The notes: a model not told the origin generated them from the sequence alone. Counted from the first letter of the stretch, positions 31,684 to 42,942 are shown. The stretch: 50,216 nucleotides of DNA from Chara braunii (GCA_003427395.1 BFEA01000034.1:3188246-3238461); one strand, 5' to 3'. Made by a program: numbers and translations.

Positions 31684-31989
31684 CGTATGCGTAAGTCACA
31701 GGCAAGTGCATTAATCAATAGACATATTCCTTTTAATCCTAGCTTAATCAGAAAATAAACAAAATCAAGCCCGCGATCACGCCGGCCCTTCAATCATCAA
31801 CAAATAAGATCACGCACGCCTCAAGCCTACGCACCCACGCACCCTCTACTCTAGTCAACCATCCAATCAACGTAAACCGCAAGTGCAGCCACGCCTTGCG
31901 CGGTATACTTAAACTTTAAACCGAACTTATTTTCTGTCGCTTGCAAAAACTAGGGCGGATAACCTTGTAAGGGTATTCGCACCGACAGC
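31684..31989 (+). repeat. Gypsy LTR 3' part
   Basis: Matches 10325-10667 block by block (GTACGTATGCGTAAGTCACA, TTAATCAGAAAATA, ACCCTCTACTCTAGTCAACC, TGTCGCTTGCAAAAA) and ends with the hairpin box (one base changed, ATAACCTTGTAAGGGTAT) plus TCGCACCGACA. The gag-like region that follows on the same strand suggests a 5' LTR, though no target duplication or primer-binding site was recognised. Confidence 0.6.
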
Positions 31990-32159
31990 GCTTGAGCCAC
32001 TGACTCAGGGTTTGTTGTAGGACAAAAGATAGGCACACGGTTGGAGTCTTGCCCAGAACCTGCATCAGAGTTGATGGTAGAGGTTGCCCCAGAGCTCGAG
32101 CAAGCAACTCGTGGTACGGAGGCCTATGCACCTGAGTTGGACCCCGCGACTGAGCATCA

Positions 32160-33914
32160 AGTGGTTACCGGACAAGGGTTGGACTTAGGAACCTAAAAGG
32201 AGGATCAGCCTGCTACGACCTTTGGAGAGCTAGAGGCTCCTTTTGAGTCATCGCATCGACTCCTTCTGAGGTATGCCCCACACCAGCTCAGGAGGCAGTG
32301 GCACAAGGTCCGAAGGGAGAGACTGAGGAGGTCTGGCACATAGAGGCCAGTAGGGTGATTGAGGAGCGCCTAGCAGCTGGCGCGGGAGAGGAGAAAGTTG
32401 CCACAAGAGCACCACAAGCTGAGCTAGGTCCAGATGAGCCGCACATGGAGGAGCAGGGTCAAGACGAGGCCCCGGGGTAGGCGATGCGAGTGAGGCCGGT
32501 GGGAGAAATTGTTGAGGAGAGAAAGGCTAGAGTGGAGGCGCGACTCGCCAAGATGGTACAAGAGAGAGAGAGAGAATGAAGACAGTCGGGACGCTTTCAG
32601 GACCACCGGTGGATATCAGGACGAACGAGCAGAGGATTGAAGATATGTGGGCTAGGTATGAGAGGTAGAGGGATGCAGCTCGCCAGAGGTCACAGGAGCC
32701 AGAGCAGAGAGACGAGAGGACATATGAGTTGAGGGAGACAGTGGACACAGAACTCATGGCTGCAAGATAAGCAATTGAGCGATTGGATAGGAAGGTACGT
32801 CAGGTGTCGACCACCTTCTTCCACAGGTACTCGCTATTGGACTCAGAGTTGGCAGCGAAGAGACGCGAGGTGAAGAAGTTAACAGGACGTATTGCGAAAG
32901 TGCAGGCAGAAAATCATACCTTGAGGGTTCGCCCCAAAGCGTTGGATGCATCGATCCATGCTAGGGAGGCTGTTTGGGAGAGGAGGCTCCGAGACTTATC
33001 CTCGACAGTGGAGAGATCGTCAACCACTAAGGTGGTTGATTGGACAAAGCAGAGCAAGTACAACATCCTAGGCGAGGAAGTGCAAAGTTTTTTTTGACAG
33101 AGAGATGGAGTAGGGCATCCTCAGCAGCAAGAGATGAGCAGAGCAATGATGGACCCCATTCTGGCGAAGACAGAGGGAAAGGTCGAACAGGGGAGCTTTG
33201 AGTTCGGCGCCCCCACAGAGCTAGTTTCTCAGCAAACGGCCCATACACCACTTGAGGTCTTTGTTGAGGAGCCGACTCAAGTATTTGCACCCTCGCAAGT
33301 TGAGAAGGTCATACGCGAGTCTACAGAGGGGTATCTTGAAATTTTACTAGAGGTGCAGGGTGACATACCCAGAGAGGAAGAGATGTATGCACATGTTGCA
33401 AGTGGAGAGGAGAGAGTGGAGGAGAGATCTCGTTTGGATGAGTTGGTACTTGCTATGGAGGAAGGGTTGCACAAGGAGTGACCACAAGGCTCGATATCCC
33501 AGAGTATGTGTCGGGGATCAATGGGTTGAGAGGCAGGTTGGGTTCTTAGGCTACGACGACAGGCTCAGGAGAGTCTGTTTCAAGGCCGCGGTAACAAGAA
33601 GTCATAAGCCAAACTGCCAGGATGTTTCAAGGAAAGATCCCATAATCTTTAGAGCCTCATGGAAAGAAAAGAAAGAGGAAGTTTCAAGGAAAGATGGGCA
33701 ATTGTGCTTTTACTGTCAGGATGGTATACATAGGGCATTGGAGTATCCCAAGTTCCTAAAGGACAAGGTTGATGGGAAGGTTATTGTGGATGAGGCTGGT
33801 AAGGTGTATGACAGGGGCCATAACTTAGTAGGGAGATCTCAGGATGGAGGTAGAGCTCGGTTATACAGGCAAAACAGAGAGGATCTCAGGTGGACAATTT
33901 TAGTTAATAGTTAG
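32160..33914 (+). pseudogene. Ty3/gypsy gag, C-terminal half with coiled coil and decayed zinc knuckle
   Basis: Glu/Arg-rich coding pieces in shifting frames. 32298-32480: acidic, with GEEKVATRAPQAELGPDEP. About 32572-33481, one frame with stops near 32669, 32768 and 33095: RIEDMWARYER, AIERLDRKVRQVSTTFFHRY, SLLDSELAAKRREVKKL and TGRIAKVQAENHTLRV, strongly coiled-coil. 33482-33914, another frame: VGFLGYDDRLRRVCFKAAVT and CFYCQDGIHRALEYPKFLKD. The last has the CX2CX4H spacing of a zinc knuckle, but the fourth ligand is Tyr (33704-33745). Taken with the capsid half at 12065, this looks like the other part of the same gag family. It would package element RNA; this copy is broken. Confidence 0.6.
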
Positions 33915-35795
33915 GATTAACGAGATACATACCTTTTGAGGATCCTTAAAGTCAGGTGTATATAGAATGGATACTCAAATAGAATTGTAACAATTATTCT
34001 GACACTGTAATGGATATAAAGATATTCATGTATATAGAAGGTGTGTGTTGTATGACAATGTGAGTTGGAGAGACCTTGTGTATGTTTCCATTGTGATTTT
34101 GTGAGATTTTTAGTATGAGATGAGCATTTGATTGTGCAAGTTTATTTTTCTGAGTCAGTTTGTGGTATACCCTGGATCGGGGTCCTTTTCTGAGCAATGA
34201 GGTTTCGTTGTGATATGAACGTCATTTTTGTTATATTCGAGTTTGGATTTTCCAGCTCTGAGCGTATTTTGAGGCTCTAAGTCAATCTTTTTTTATGTGG
34301 CGATCACAATCACTGTCACTTGTGCGGACTTATCCTAATGTATGATGATTTTTGTGTGAGAGATGTACATGATACGTCTCGTATGTTTGTGAGTGTAAAA
34401 TATATAAATTGTCTACTCTTCTACATACTTATGCAGTATGTCATACGAATAGACAAGAGGCTTAAATTATAAGAAGATGAAGTGTCGTTCGTTTGGCGAA
34501 ACAGTGTAAAAATCCCAAGGGATTTATGAGTCTTCTGAGACTCAATACTTGTCTATGTCGGATGTTTATTTTTCTTAAATTGTGTTGAGGATCCACAAGT
34601 TGGTCCCTTAGTGGTGTGTGATTTTATGGCTGACTCCCCTTCAAGTGGAATGTGGTTAAAAGATTAAAAAAAACATGAAAAGTTGCATGAGTGATAAGTC
34701 TGACGAGAAGGACCAAATAAAGTAGTTGTTCATTGGTGAAATTATGGAATGTCGCAAAATTGGTGAAATGTTTTAGAAATCATCTTAAGATGTGTGACCT
34801 GCTTTACTCTTATCAAGTGGGAGGTCACGACCCTGTAAAATTGGCGGTGATTTTTTATTTTTGGAGAAGGACGTTATGCCCTCTATGTTGTCTCATAAGG
34901 AGTTGGTAACTGCCTTTGAGTCAAACGGACCTCTGAGTAGTCCTACAGCAGACCCGAGTTTATTGAGACACACCGTGCGGTCATTATCATGTTAATCTTA
35001 AGACATGCGTGATGATACCCAACTCAGGATAGTCTTAGCATCACTTGGGCGCAACCCCTAGTGTTGGCTGCTGACCGGTGCAACCTAGCAACGGGCCCAC
35101 GTCTCATCAAAATGGTAAGGCTTGAGAGATATGGCGACCTCAGACCCGCAGGATGTCGGAGGGATAAAGAGTCAAATCTGTCTTTTTGGAGTCTGATATA
35201 ACTCTTATCATGAAAAATTGTTTATCGTTGCATAATCAATGAGGGCACCGTCGCTAAAATAACAACGAGGCGGGTTTAGATCTGACTCGATCAACCAAAA
35301 TATGGTGGGTCAGGATCGAGACCCGACCCTCCCGTACTAGACTTCAGGGGAGGTCTGTGATTAAAGTTTATATTTTTATAGATATTATGTGAAAAAGGCG
35401 AGAGTGTCTGATAAAGGTCTCCGTTAGGGTCCGCATCCTAAGTTATGATCCAGTACGCGGGACGATGACTAAACAAGACACCCAACGATAAGTCGAAAGT
35501 TGTCTATGACAAAACGGAGAGGACTATGGGGAGTTTTATAACCTCACAAACTCTATGTCGTAGTACGCAACAAGTATACCAACGTCCTATGTCAAGACAA
35601 ATGAGACCCAAGTTAAACTCCTGACCGCATACAGTAGTGTATGACACTGATTGATAAAATCCTCAAAACGGAGTCCGTCAGTCGATTGGATTGAATCTTT
35701 TCTCGTCAACATTTGATTTATGGTTGGGTTGGAAGCTTTTAACTATTCGGAACGACAAGAACGTCGCTTAATGTGGTTCGGTAAGTTCTCGACGA
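33915..35795. other. No gene seen
   Basis: AT-rich sequence without frames above 70 codons. Paired short hairpins lie at 34510-34525 and 34528-34543. It may be retroelement UTR or LTR DNA, as it sits between a gag remnant and a reverse-orientation LTR end. Confidence 0.4.
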
Positions 35796-36060
35796 CTCGG
35801 CGCAAATACCCTTACAAGGGTATCCACCGTTTTTTTGCAAGTAAAAGGGATGGGTTTTGACACGGAAATCTGGGTACGTCACGCGAGCTTCAACCCATTT
35901 TTTTTTGTGACTAAAGTTGTGTTCAGAGGGAAAGTAAAAAGTGTGCAAGCGCGCTACTTCGAACGTGTGTGTGATTTTTTTTCCTTGTTAATGATTGAAA
36001 AAAATGGCACAATTGCGAACCAACTTTTGGTTCCAATTAAACTTAGGGTTAAGTGATCTT
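35796..36060 (-). repeat. Gypsy LTR 3' end in reverse orientation
   Basis: Read on the minus strand, it ends with ACTTGCAAAAAAACGGTGG, the palindrome ATACCCTTGTAAGGGTAT (about 35823-35806) and TTTGCGCCGA. The remaining sequence is not similar to the LTR at 31684, so it is a different subfamily sharing only the terminal box. Confidence 0.5.
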
Positions 36061-36755
36061 TTCCTTTGGTAAGAATGTTTGACTGTGGCGTGTGTGCGCA
36101 TGCTGAGGCGGCTTTCGACGATAAAGGCCAGGGGTATCTGCTAGCAAGACGGTAGAGACGACCTTAAGAGAAGCGTTTAATTTCCGTAGAGGTCGGCATT
36201 GGAGGCGGTACGACCTTTGTGTGGTAAATGGAGTGTGGGGGGGAATATAACGTGGGTCACGCCTCGACGTTGTAGTACATGAGGGAGCCCGACAGGCGTG
36301 GGTTCGATTGATAGGCGAAGGTGTGGCCTTTGAGCGTTTCAGTAGGCCCATGCGTCGCGCGGCACCAGTTTATATAGGTGTACGCTAGTGCTAAGCCCAA
36401 CCTTGGGTTTAACACTGTTGATTACGGTATCCAACTTCCACCCTGTAAACTCAAGGATTGAGACCAGCGGTTTGCAACACGGGACCGGCGGAGCGTCCTG
36501 AAGGAAAACGAGGGGTTGAAGGTCGGCAAGGTTATCCCCCTCGGTTTTTGTCAACGAGTCCTGACTGAAAGTCTGATTAGCGGGACAAGGAAGAGGTCAA
36601 CGGTCTCCTTCCCCCTCAGTATAGTCCCGAATGTCTCTATTTTTATTGATTACTACTAATATTATTTCCTTGCTCTCTTTATTTTATTTATTTATTATTT
36701 TAGGTTCTATCTTTTTTTTAGGGCACAATTTCGTTACCGGTATCGTCCTCCCCCG
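36061..36755. other. No gene recognised
   Basis: A box-B-like GGGTTCGATTG at 36299-36309 has no convincing box A. Short minus-strand frames at 36049-36351 and 36339-36554 lack domains. Confidence 0.4.
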
Positions 36756-36910
36756 AACATAACGCATATGAATTGTATTCGAGTTTTCCAAAAAAAAAAC
36801 GTTTTTTGGAAAGTTAGACCATTTTCTTCCAATACAAGGGCACTTCGAATATAACGCATATGCGTTATATTTGAATTTTAAGAAGAGAAAATTGTTGTAT
36901 TCGAATATAA
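36756..36910. repeat. Foldback-type repeats with ATAACGCATATGCGTTAT palindrome
   Basis: GAACATAACGCATATGAATT at 36756, a hairpin TTTTCCAAAAAAAAAACG / TTTTTTGGAAAG at 36784-36812 and the full palindrome ATAACGCATATGCGTTAT at 36852-36869. The same palindrome unit makes up the arms of the element at 37545-37635. Confidence 0.6.
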
Positions 36911-36949
36911 CTGTTTTTTCCCTACCGCAGGTTACTGACACTCGCTGCG

Positions 36950-36951
<2 letters not shown>

Positions 36952-37028
<77 letters not shown>

Positions 37029-37048
37029 ATCTATCTATCTATCTATCN

Positions 37049-37143
<95 letters not shown>

Positions 37144-37160
37144 ATATATATATATATCCC
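36952..37160. repeat. Compound (TC)n (TATC)n (TA)n microsatellite
   Basis: (TC)n at 36952-37023, (TATC)n to 37047, one N at 37048, (TC)n to about 37081, (TATC)n to 37142, then (TA)n. Frames across it are artefacts. Confidence 0.95.
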
Positions 37161-37300
37161 CACCCATGCGGGAAGGCCCTTCTCACAACCAGAAATGTCG
37201 CGCAGCTAAGAAATTGGAAAAATCAGAAAGCCACTCACCAAGGCGTCGCCAGAACAAGGAAAGGTACGTGGCCACGGGCGTCGCGGCATGGGACACGAAA

Positions 37301-37345
37301 TGAAAAACGAAATAAGTGCATCTTCCTTCAGAAAATGGCTAGGTT
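37301..37345. repeat. Decayed copy of the GAATGAATCTTCCGC core repeat
   Basis: AAATGAAAAACGAAATAAGT then GCATCTTCCTTCAG resembles the copies at 5607 and 6601. GTATGGCGTGCGGCGAG at 37418-37434 matches the downstream part of the copy at 5607. Confidence 0.35.
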
Positions 37346-37544
37346 CATTGGTTTGCTATCAATAGTAACGAGCCACCTTTCGCGGGCAGATGCCCTCGTT
37401 TCGTTTTCGTTTCGTATGGCGTGCGGCGAGACCCTACTTCACTTCTACCTTTTTGTATGGGTTGTGAGGCCCCCAGGCGTGGTCCATAACTGAGCCTATT
37501 CAGCCTGGACCCGACCCCCTTGTGTAGATGAAGCTGGTTTAGTT

Positions 37545-37635
37545 CACTCAAACATAACGCATATGCGTTGTAAACGAATATAATGCACGATATGTGTTGT
37601 ATTTATTTACAACGCATATGTGTTATGTTCGAGTG
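37545..37635. mobile_element. 91-bp foldback element
   Basis: The arm CACTCAAACATAACGCATAT GCGTTGTAAA (in two pieces) pairs with the reverse complement at the right end (TTTACAACGCATATGTGTTA TGTTCGAGTG) with few mismatches, giving a stem of about 30 bp. No coding capacity. It directly abuts the tRNA-like head that follows. Confidence 0.7.
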
Positions 37636-37850
37636 AAGACGGTAGTTTAGTTGGTACACCATTGGGTTGTTTAAGTGCAGATCTCTGTTCAAAACCCGGC
37701 GGGACACGGATGAGTGAAATACTGCAACTTTGAATTACCCATGGCAAGCCGGGTCGGCCCAATGATGAGGCTGCAAGCACGTCGTCTTGCCTCCACGATC
37801 TGTTGTAAGAGTGTTGAGTGTGAGCATACCACCGGGGCCCGAAATATGTT
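37636..37850 (+). repeat. tRNA-derived SINE-like element
   Basis: GGTAGTTTAGTTGGTACACC (37641-37660) is a near-canonical box A region. GTTCAAAACCC (37687-37697) is a good box B, about 33 bases away. CCGGCGGGAC follows. The T-arm and D-arm can form; the acceptor stem does not pair well. A tRNA-unrelated body (GCAAGCCGGGTCGGCCCAAT and on) extends to about 37840, the arrangement expected of a SINE. No poly-A end was identified. Confidence 0.55.
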
Positions 37851-40270
37851 AAACTACGCTGAGTAGGGTGAGACCATAGGAAAATTTTGGTGGAGGCTCA
37901 TAGTGGTACTGACATGCAAATTGTTCGCTGGACTAGGTAAAGGAGCGAAAGACTAATCGAACCGTCTAGTACCTGGCTCCCTCCGAAGTTTCCCTCGGGA
38001 TAGCGGCAGCTGTTGAAGTGGTGTATTGCGCGGTTGTGGAACCGCGCACTACAACGGAGGACTGGCGAAGTGGAAGAAGGCAAAAGCAAAGGAGATGGCG
38101 GGTATAGCTTAAATGGGACGCGATACCGCGCTCGTTTCTAAATTAAATCGAGCAATAGGATATGACAAACGGGGGGGTTTGGGGCTGGTGACCCCGAATT
38201 TGAGGTTAGTTCTGGTAGAAACTTAGTAGGGAGGAGTTAAAAGTAGAAAGGATTGCGTGAAGATGCCGGGAAAAGGGGTATGGGAAGGATGGAAAACTAG
38301 TAACTCGGTTGATTCTTGATGAAATCAGTCGAGAGAAGGTGTGATATAGGGGTTCTTGGCTATTGCAAATCCGATAGGGATGACATAATTGGAATTTAGT
38401 TGTTCGTTTTTTTGTACATGGATTTAAGGCTGCACTCGGAAGGAGGAGTTTTAAGGCGATGTGCATCTTCTCGTAATCTAGCGAAAGATGCATGCTTGAT
38501 TTGGATCTGGCGGAGTCAACCAGACCAAGGGCAGTGAACGAGCTAGCGGGTGAAGGTTAGGGGGAGGTGTGTCGGATAAAAAGAAGAGTGATACTTACCT
38601 GGTGGACACTTGATTATGCCTCTGACGTTCGACGACGTTTTGATTGGCAATTGTTGCTTCTCGTGATCGCGTTGGTCGACCCACTCGTTTTTTTCTTCAT
38701 GTAGTCAAGGCCTTCCTCTCCGAAGAGTCAGGGATGCTTTTTGTGCGCTTCTTTAGTGTTGTGTTCGTTGAGCCTGGAGGTGTGTGAGTACAAGACTTCA
38801 TCCTCGCAGTGGATAATGATATCGTAATCATGCGGGCGGTTGTTCCTTGTGGTGCGCATAGACCCCGGACTACCACTACGATATGAAAAGTTGCGTGAGT
38901 CTGGTTACACTGAACGACCTGGTACGTCAAGGGATGAATAGACGTAGATTGAAAAGAAGAAAAAAAACATGCGGACAACGGATAGGAGAGAAGGTAAGGG
39001 TGGCAGCAGTAGTGAGAAACACACGTGAGAGAAGGAGACAGGAATGCATACCTGAGTATGGGGCACCTTCTCGTGTTCTAGCGGAAGATTCATTCTTATT
39101 TCTGGCACCTGTGGTGAGTAGTGAGGGAGATCCCCCACCCCTGGTTACGTTTGTCGTTATTAGTAGTCCTCGACACTCTTTATTATCACGGTGAAGGTGT
39201 GCCTCATCGTAGCAATCATCCTCACCTCTATGGAGCTACACTTTGTATCAACGAAAGACGTGCCCTGCTTGATGCGACTGTTGGGACTGTATGTGATCGT
39301 CGATCGGTGGTTGCGGCAGTAGACGAACTTTGCATGTGTCGGCATGTGCTCTGACAACGGAATTGTGTCCACTATGCACATTTCGTGAGGAGTGAAACCC
39401 GATGGTATCTATGCACGTCATCATCGTGGTAGTGCTCGCCACCGTTCTGCTTTAGTTTATCGGGTTGCTCTTTAATTATGTACTTACCCGTGGTTACTGT
39501 CCTCGACTCAACAGTTTTTGTCTTTGCATTATCAATGAGATCCAAGTCATATGAGCTACTTTCATCATGAAGACCCAAGCAGCAGTAGTATTGTTCATCA
39601 GGTTTCTTGTTGTTGCGCTCGGTCGATTGGAAGTACAAGTGACTACGGTATGAGTCACATCTTTTGTTATTCTATAGCTACAGCCTATGCAGTCTAATGT
39701 TGTGCACTACGCAATGCCTTACGGCTGCTCGCGGTCGATTGCACTTGTAGTACTCTCATTTGAGTTGTTGAGTTCTACCTACGTATACGTTGTGCATTGC
39801 GGTGCATAGAGTGTTATGTCGTGGCGGCGCATCTGCTATACTATTAAGTGTATCTTTTTGTTGGGTTGTTGCAGTTTCCTTACTACGTTGTGCTATTACA
39901 ACACGTGTTTGAATTGAGTACAGAGGGGGTGTTTTTTAGGTTACGTAACAACAGCTTGATTTGATCAAGTTGTCATTACCCTGCGTTTACGACTACGATG
40001 AGGACGTTGTACGTGGCTCGTTACCCTGCGACAAGGTGAGCCACTGTGAATTTGGGAGGAGTAATTACGCTTTACAAGGAGTTTACGACTACGACAAGGA
40101 CATTGTAAGTGGGCCGTTACCCTACGTTCTAGTCATAGTTTGACCATCTTTTAAGTGTTTTGGCCATCATTGAGGGGCCCTCAGGCGTATCAAGGCGCAA
40201 AGCACTCTCCTGCGGGTATGAGTGAATCCCTTCTATATCTTGAGAGACTTAAGATTTTTCTCTCTCCTTC
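37851..40270. other. No gene recognised; two core-repeat copies and a duplication
   Basis: Minus-strand copies of the GAATGAATCTTCCGC core are at about 39064-39100 (good) and 38456-38490 (decayed). The former is followed by CTGTGGTGAGTAGTGAG as in the foldback family. A duplication GTTTACGACTACGA (39986 and 40083) with a RGGACRTTGTA continuation has a period of about 98 bases. Short frames exist but carry no domain. A poly-T lies at 40280-40315. Confidence 0.4.
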
Positions 40271-40278
40271 TTAGTCTC

Positions 40279-40315
<37 letters not shown>

Positions 40316-40680
40316 CCAGCCCACTTTCCACCCGAACGACCGAACACATCTCCAAGGGGTCTCGTACATTCGGGCATTCGGGTTCATGCGTTCGACCCGT
40401 CCCGAACGGCGGTTACCCTGACTATATATGTATAGAATATATGTATAGATACATTTTTTCTTATTTTTCTTGTCTTATTGATTATTGATTAGATAAATAA
40501 ATAGATAAGAAAAATGAGAAAAAAAAATCTTAAGATAGAAACATAAAAATGATTTTTTTATAAAATATTTTTCAACAGTTGCACAATGTTTTTCACAAGT
40601 TTTATCAATCTAATAGTTTAAAATTGGAGGATTAATGGATCACAATTTTTTTCAAAAAAAAAAAAAAATCTAAAGTTTAC

Positions 40681-40955
40681 GTAGGTTACCAGTCGAGCCG
40701 CCCAGGTCACCCTATTTTCCCGGGCGACCCGACCATGCAAGGACCACGAAAGGTCCCAGCAAAAAAAAAAAAAAAAAAAAAAAACGATAAAAATTTATGT
40801 TATGCCAAAAAATAAACTGAACAACTTTTTTCTCAGGGGCACATCGAAATTCATTTTCAAATTTAAAATTAAAAATAACATTAAAAAAATAATATATATA
40901 TAAATGAAATTTAATAGAGTTAATATTCAAAATTATTGTAAATTTGTTTAATTTT
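40681..40955. mobile_element. MITE, CTAGGCTACC family (diverged copy)
   Basis: Starts GTAGGTTACCAG, then GTCACCCTATTTTCCCGGGC, ATGCAAGGACCACG, poly-A, TTATGTTATGCCAAAAAATA and AACTGAACAACTTTTTTCTC. The order equals the element at 15347. The right end is unclear; a second copy starts at 40956. Confidence 0.55.
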
Positions 40956-41180
40956 CTAGGCTGTTTTTTCGGGCGCCCGGGTGCCCAACTTGTGCCCGGA
41001 TACACCCCCGGGTGCCCGACCGGGCATGACCCTTGGGCATGGCTCCAGGCAGCCCCAGCACAAAAAACAAAAAAGTCAAAATTTTTCAGAAAATAATATA
41101 CATTGTGTAGAATTGCAATGGCTGAGAGTCACAACAAAATTCCTCACCGAATTGAAAATAACAAAATCACACTAAGGCAT
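40956..41180. mobile_element. MITE, CTAGGCTACC family (partial copy)
   Basis: CTAGGCTG at 40956, repeated GGGCGCCCGGGTGCCC and CCCCCGGGTGCCCGACCGGG, CAGCCCCAGCAC, poly-A and a decayed AACTGAACAAC block (TGGCTGAGAGTCACAACAAA). It is cut by, or ends beside, the Penelope-like element at about 41200. Confidence 0.45.
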
Positions 41181-41201
41181 CCCCCTTTACACCCTCTTAA
41201 G

Positions 41202-41326
41202 TTTGACGGCTTTCACAGGTTGAGCGCTTTCATGTGTAATATTTAATCATTATTTCGAATTACTCGTTGTTTGAGTTTATCCGATTTCTTGTTTCTTGTC
41301 GCGAGTTATCTGTTCTGCATAATTCC
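41202..41326 (+). repeat. Left terminal direct repeat (pseudo-LTR) of the Penelope-like element
   Basis: About 80-85 percent alike, by eye, to 46275-46400 over 125 bases. Penelope-like elements are known to have such pseudo-LTRs. It could contain the promoter; no TATA box is obvious. Confidence 0.7.
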
Positions 41327-41498
41327 TGTGAATGCGCGTGTGAACCTACCTGGGATCTTGACTAGGAGTGAGTGAGCACGTTGAACTGTTACTGTTACTG
41401 TTACTTACATGCGTTATGCACGCAACGATCAAGCTATTCGGAGGATCAACGATTGCCGACGTCGAAGTGTGTTGGCACTGAGGTGGTCACGTGAAGAC

Positions 41499-42317
41499 AT
41501 GGGCGGAGGTAAACACTCATACGACTGGGGCGATCAACGGGAGCGGTCGTACAATGGCCGAAGGAGGAGCTAAGATGAACCCGATCGGGGACGCTCCTCC
41601 GACACGGATCGACGGGAACAAAGGACTAGTGGAGGTGGTAACGATGGCGGGCGTAGACCACCCCCGATATGCTTTGGGTGTAAGGTGCCCGGGCATTATC
41701 GGAGTGACTGCTGCCGTTTCTGGGCCGATCCGTTGTCCCGACGACAAGCGGAGCGAGATGGGTACACATATCCCCCGGAGCACGAACAACGCGGAAGATC
41801 AGTCTCCCCGAGGAGGAGCCACGACGCATCACTGCAGAGGTCGCCATCGGTGGACTCGAAGACTACCTCCAAGTTGGAGGAACTGGGGGAAAGCGTCCAG
41901 CAGCTCCGGGAGTTTGTCAACCTTGTGAAGACAAGGCAGATCGAGAAAGAGAGGCGGCGACAGAAGAGGGAGGAGGCAAAACAACACGAAGAAGAAGAAA
42001 GGAGAGTCGAAGAAGCAAGGATCGCCAAGAAGCGAGAGAAGCAGAGGCATCGTGAGGAGGAGCAGTTGGCTATGACAAAAGCGGTCGAATTGCAGCTAGC
42101 CATGCGCTTGAGTTTGATCCATGAAGATATCAAGAGCGAAGTCAGGAAGTGTGTTGCTAAGGGTAAAGAGGCCGTCGTCGAAGATCTGCCATCAACCTCC
42201 GGCAACAGCAGCGAAGCCGCGTTGATCGTGACGATTAGCGATGATACGAACAAGCTGGTCATTGCGGAGAAAGGCAAACGTGGAGAAGATATCCCGGTGG
42301 GTGACAGCCCACCGTGA
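41499..42317 (+). pseudogene. Penelope-like element ORF1: zinc knuckle and coiled coil, one internal stop
   Basis: The frame from ATG 41499 begins GGGKHSYDWGDQRERSYNG, has one TAA at 41571, then an Arg/Asp/Gly-rich stretch and the zinc knuckle CFGCKVPGHYRSDC (41670-41711, exact CX2CX4HX4C). Next is a Ser/Arg segment and a long Glu/Lys/Arg coiled coil (about 41860-42060: TRQIEKERRRQKREEAKQ, EEEERRVEEARIAKKREK). It ends with EDLPSTSGNSSEAALIVT and a stop at 42315. It probably binds element RNA, as other retroelement ORF1 or gag-like proteins do. The organisation is the same as in the Gly/Asn-rich frame at 49132. The later conserved segment at 42335 lies in another frame, so a frameshift or a second ORF separates them. 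Confidence 0.65.
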
Positions 42318-42334
42318 TTACACCAACTAAGTGA

Positions 42335-42667
42335 GTGAGCAAGCGTATCGGGATTCGACCGATCCGCTTTTCAGAGCGCTTGCAACGTACACGTACCAGG
42401 GTCACGAAGAGGATTGCTTGTGTTCCCCCGGCGATGCCATGCACAAAGATGAAGCCGCCGACACGTGACTTCGAAATGGAAAGGATGTTGTACCTGGATC
42501 AGACAAGGCGCGAGTTATGCCCCTTGGACTGCGACCAGATCAAGGTTTTTTGTCGAGATGAAGGAGTAGCCTACTCGACTAAGATACAGGCCATTTTTGA
42601 CCTCGCAGATGCTCGGGCACAAATTCGATTTGGCCCGGGCACCCACTTTGGCACCGATCCACGCTAG
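42335..42667 (+). pseudogene. SAP-like segment of ORF1 (C-terminal part, other frame)
   Basis: A basic start (RLQRTRTRVTKRIACVP), then MERMLYLDQTRRELCPLDC and DQIKVFCRDEGVAYSTKIQA followed by IFDLADAR. The last 35 residues fit the helix-extended-helix pattern of SAP-type DNA-binding segments (L at regular spacing, C-x-x-x-G-V-x-Y, K, then an Ile/Leu/Ala helix). The frame is shifted relative to 41499-42317. I read it as the ORF1 C-terminus after a frameshift. A short acidic tail, DDAGKSSQEDSDCESQG, continues past a TAG to about 42729. Confidence 0.45.
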
Positions 42668-42942
42668 ATCGGGGGTGACGATGCTGGTAAGTCAAGCCAG
42701 GAGGATTCTGATTGTGAGTCGCAAGGGTGAATTGGGTAGATTGTGGGATCTTGGTTGGCTATGAGTGACGTGATCATTGCCTTTCGAAGAACGTTTGGTT
42801 GTTCAGACCCGGATGTTGAACTGTTGTTTCGATATTTGGTGGTTTACTTAGCGTGCCTGGGTTATTGTCGATGGCTCCGCATGTGTTTGGATTCGTCGGT
42901 CAACTTGTTCCTATGTTTCGGTGTAGATTTCCTAACTAGAGG

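Noticed and set aside
36295-36312. GGGTTCGATTG as a tRNA T-arm
   Set aside because: The T-arm pairing is weak and no box A precedes it.
39590-39605. CTGATGA on the minus strand as a hammerhead ribozyme core
   Set aside because: The downstream GAAA and the three stems are not found in the right places; also no convincing hammerhead core in the terminal repeats of the Penelope-like element. A covariance-model scan would settle this.
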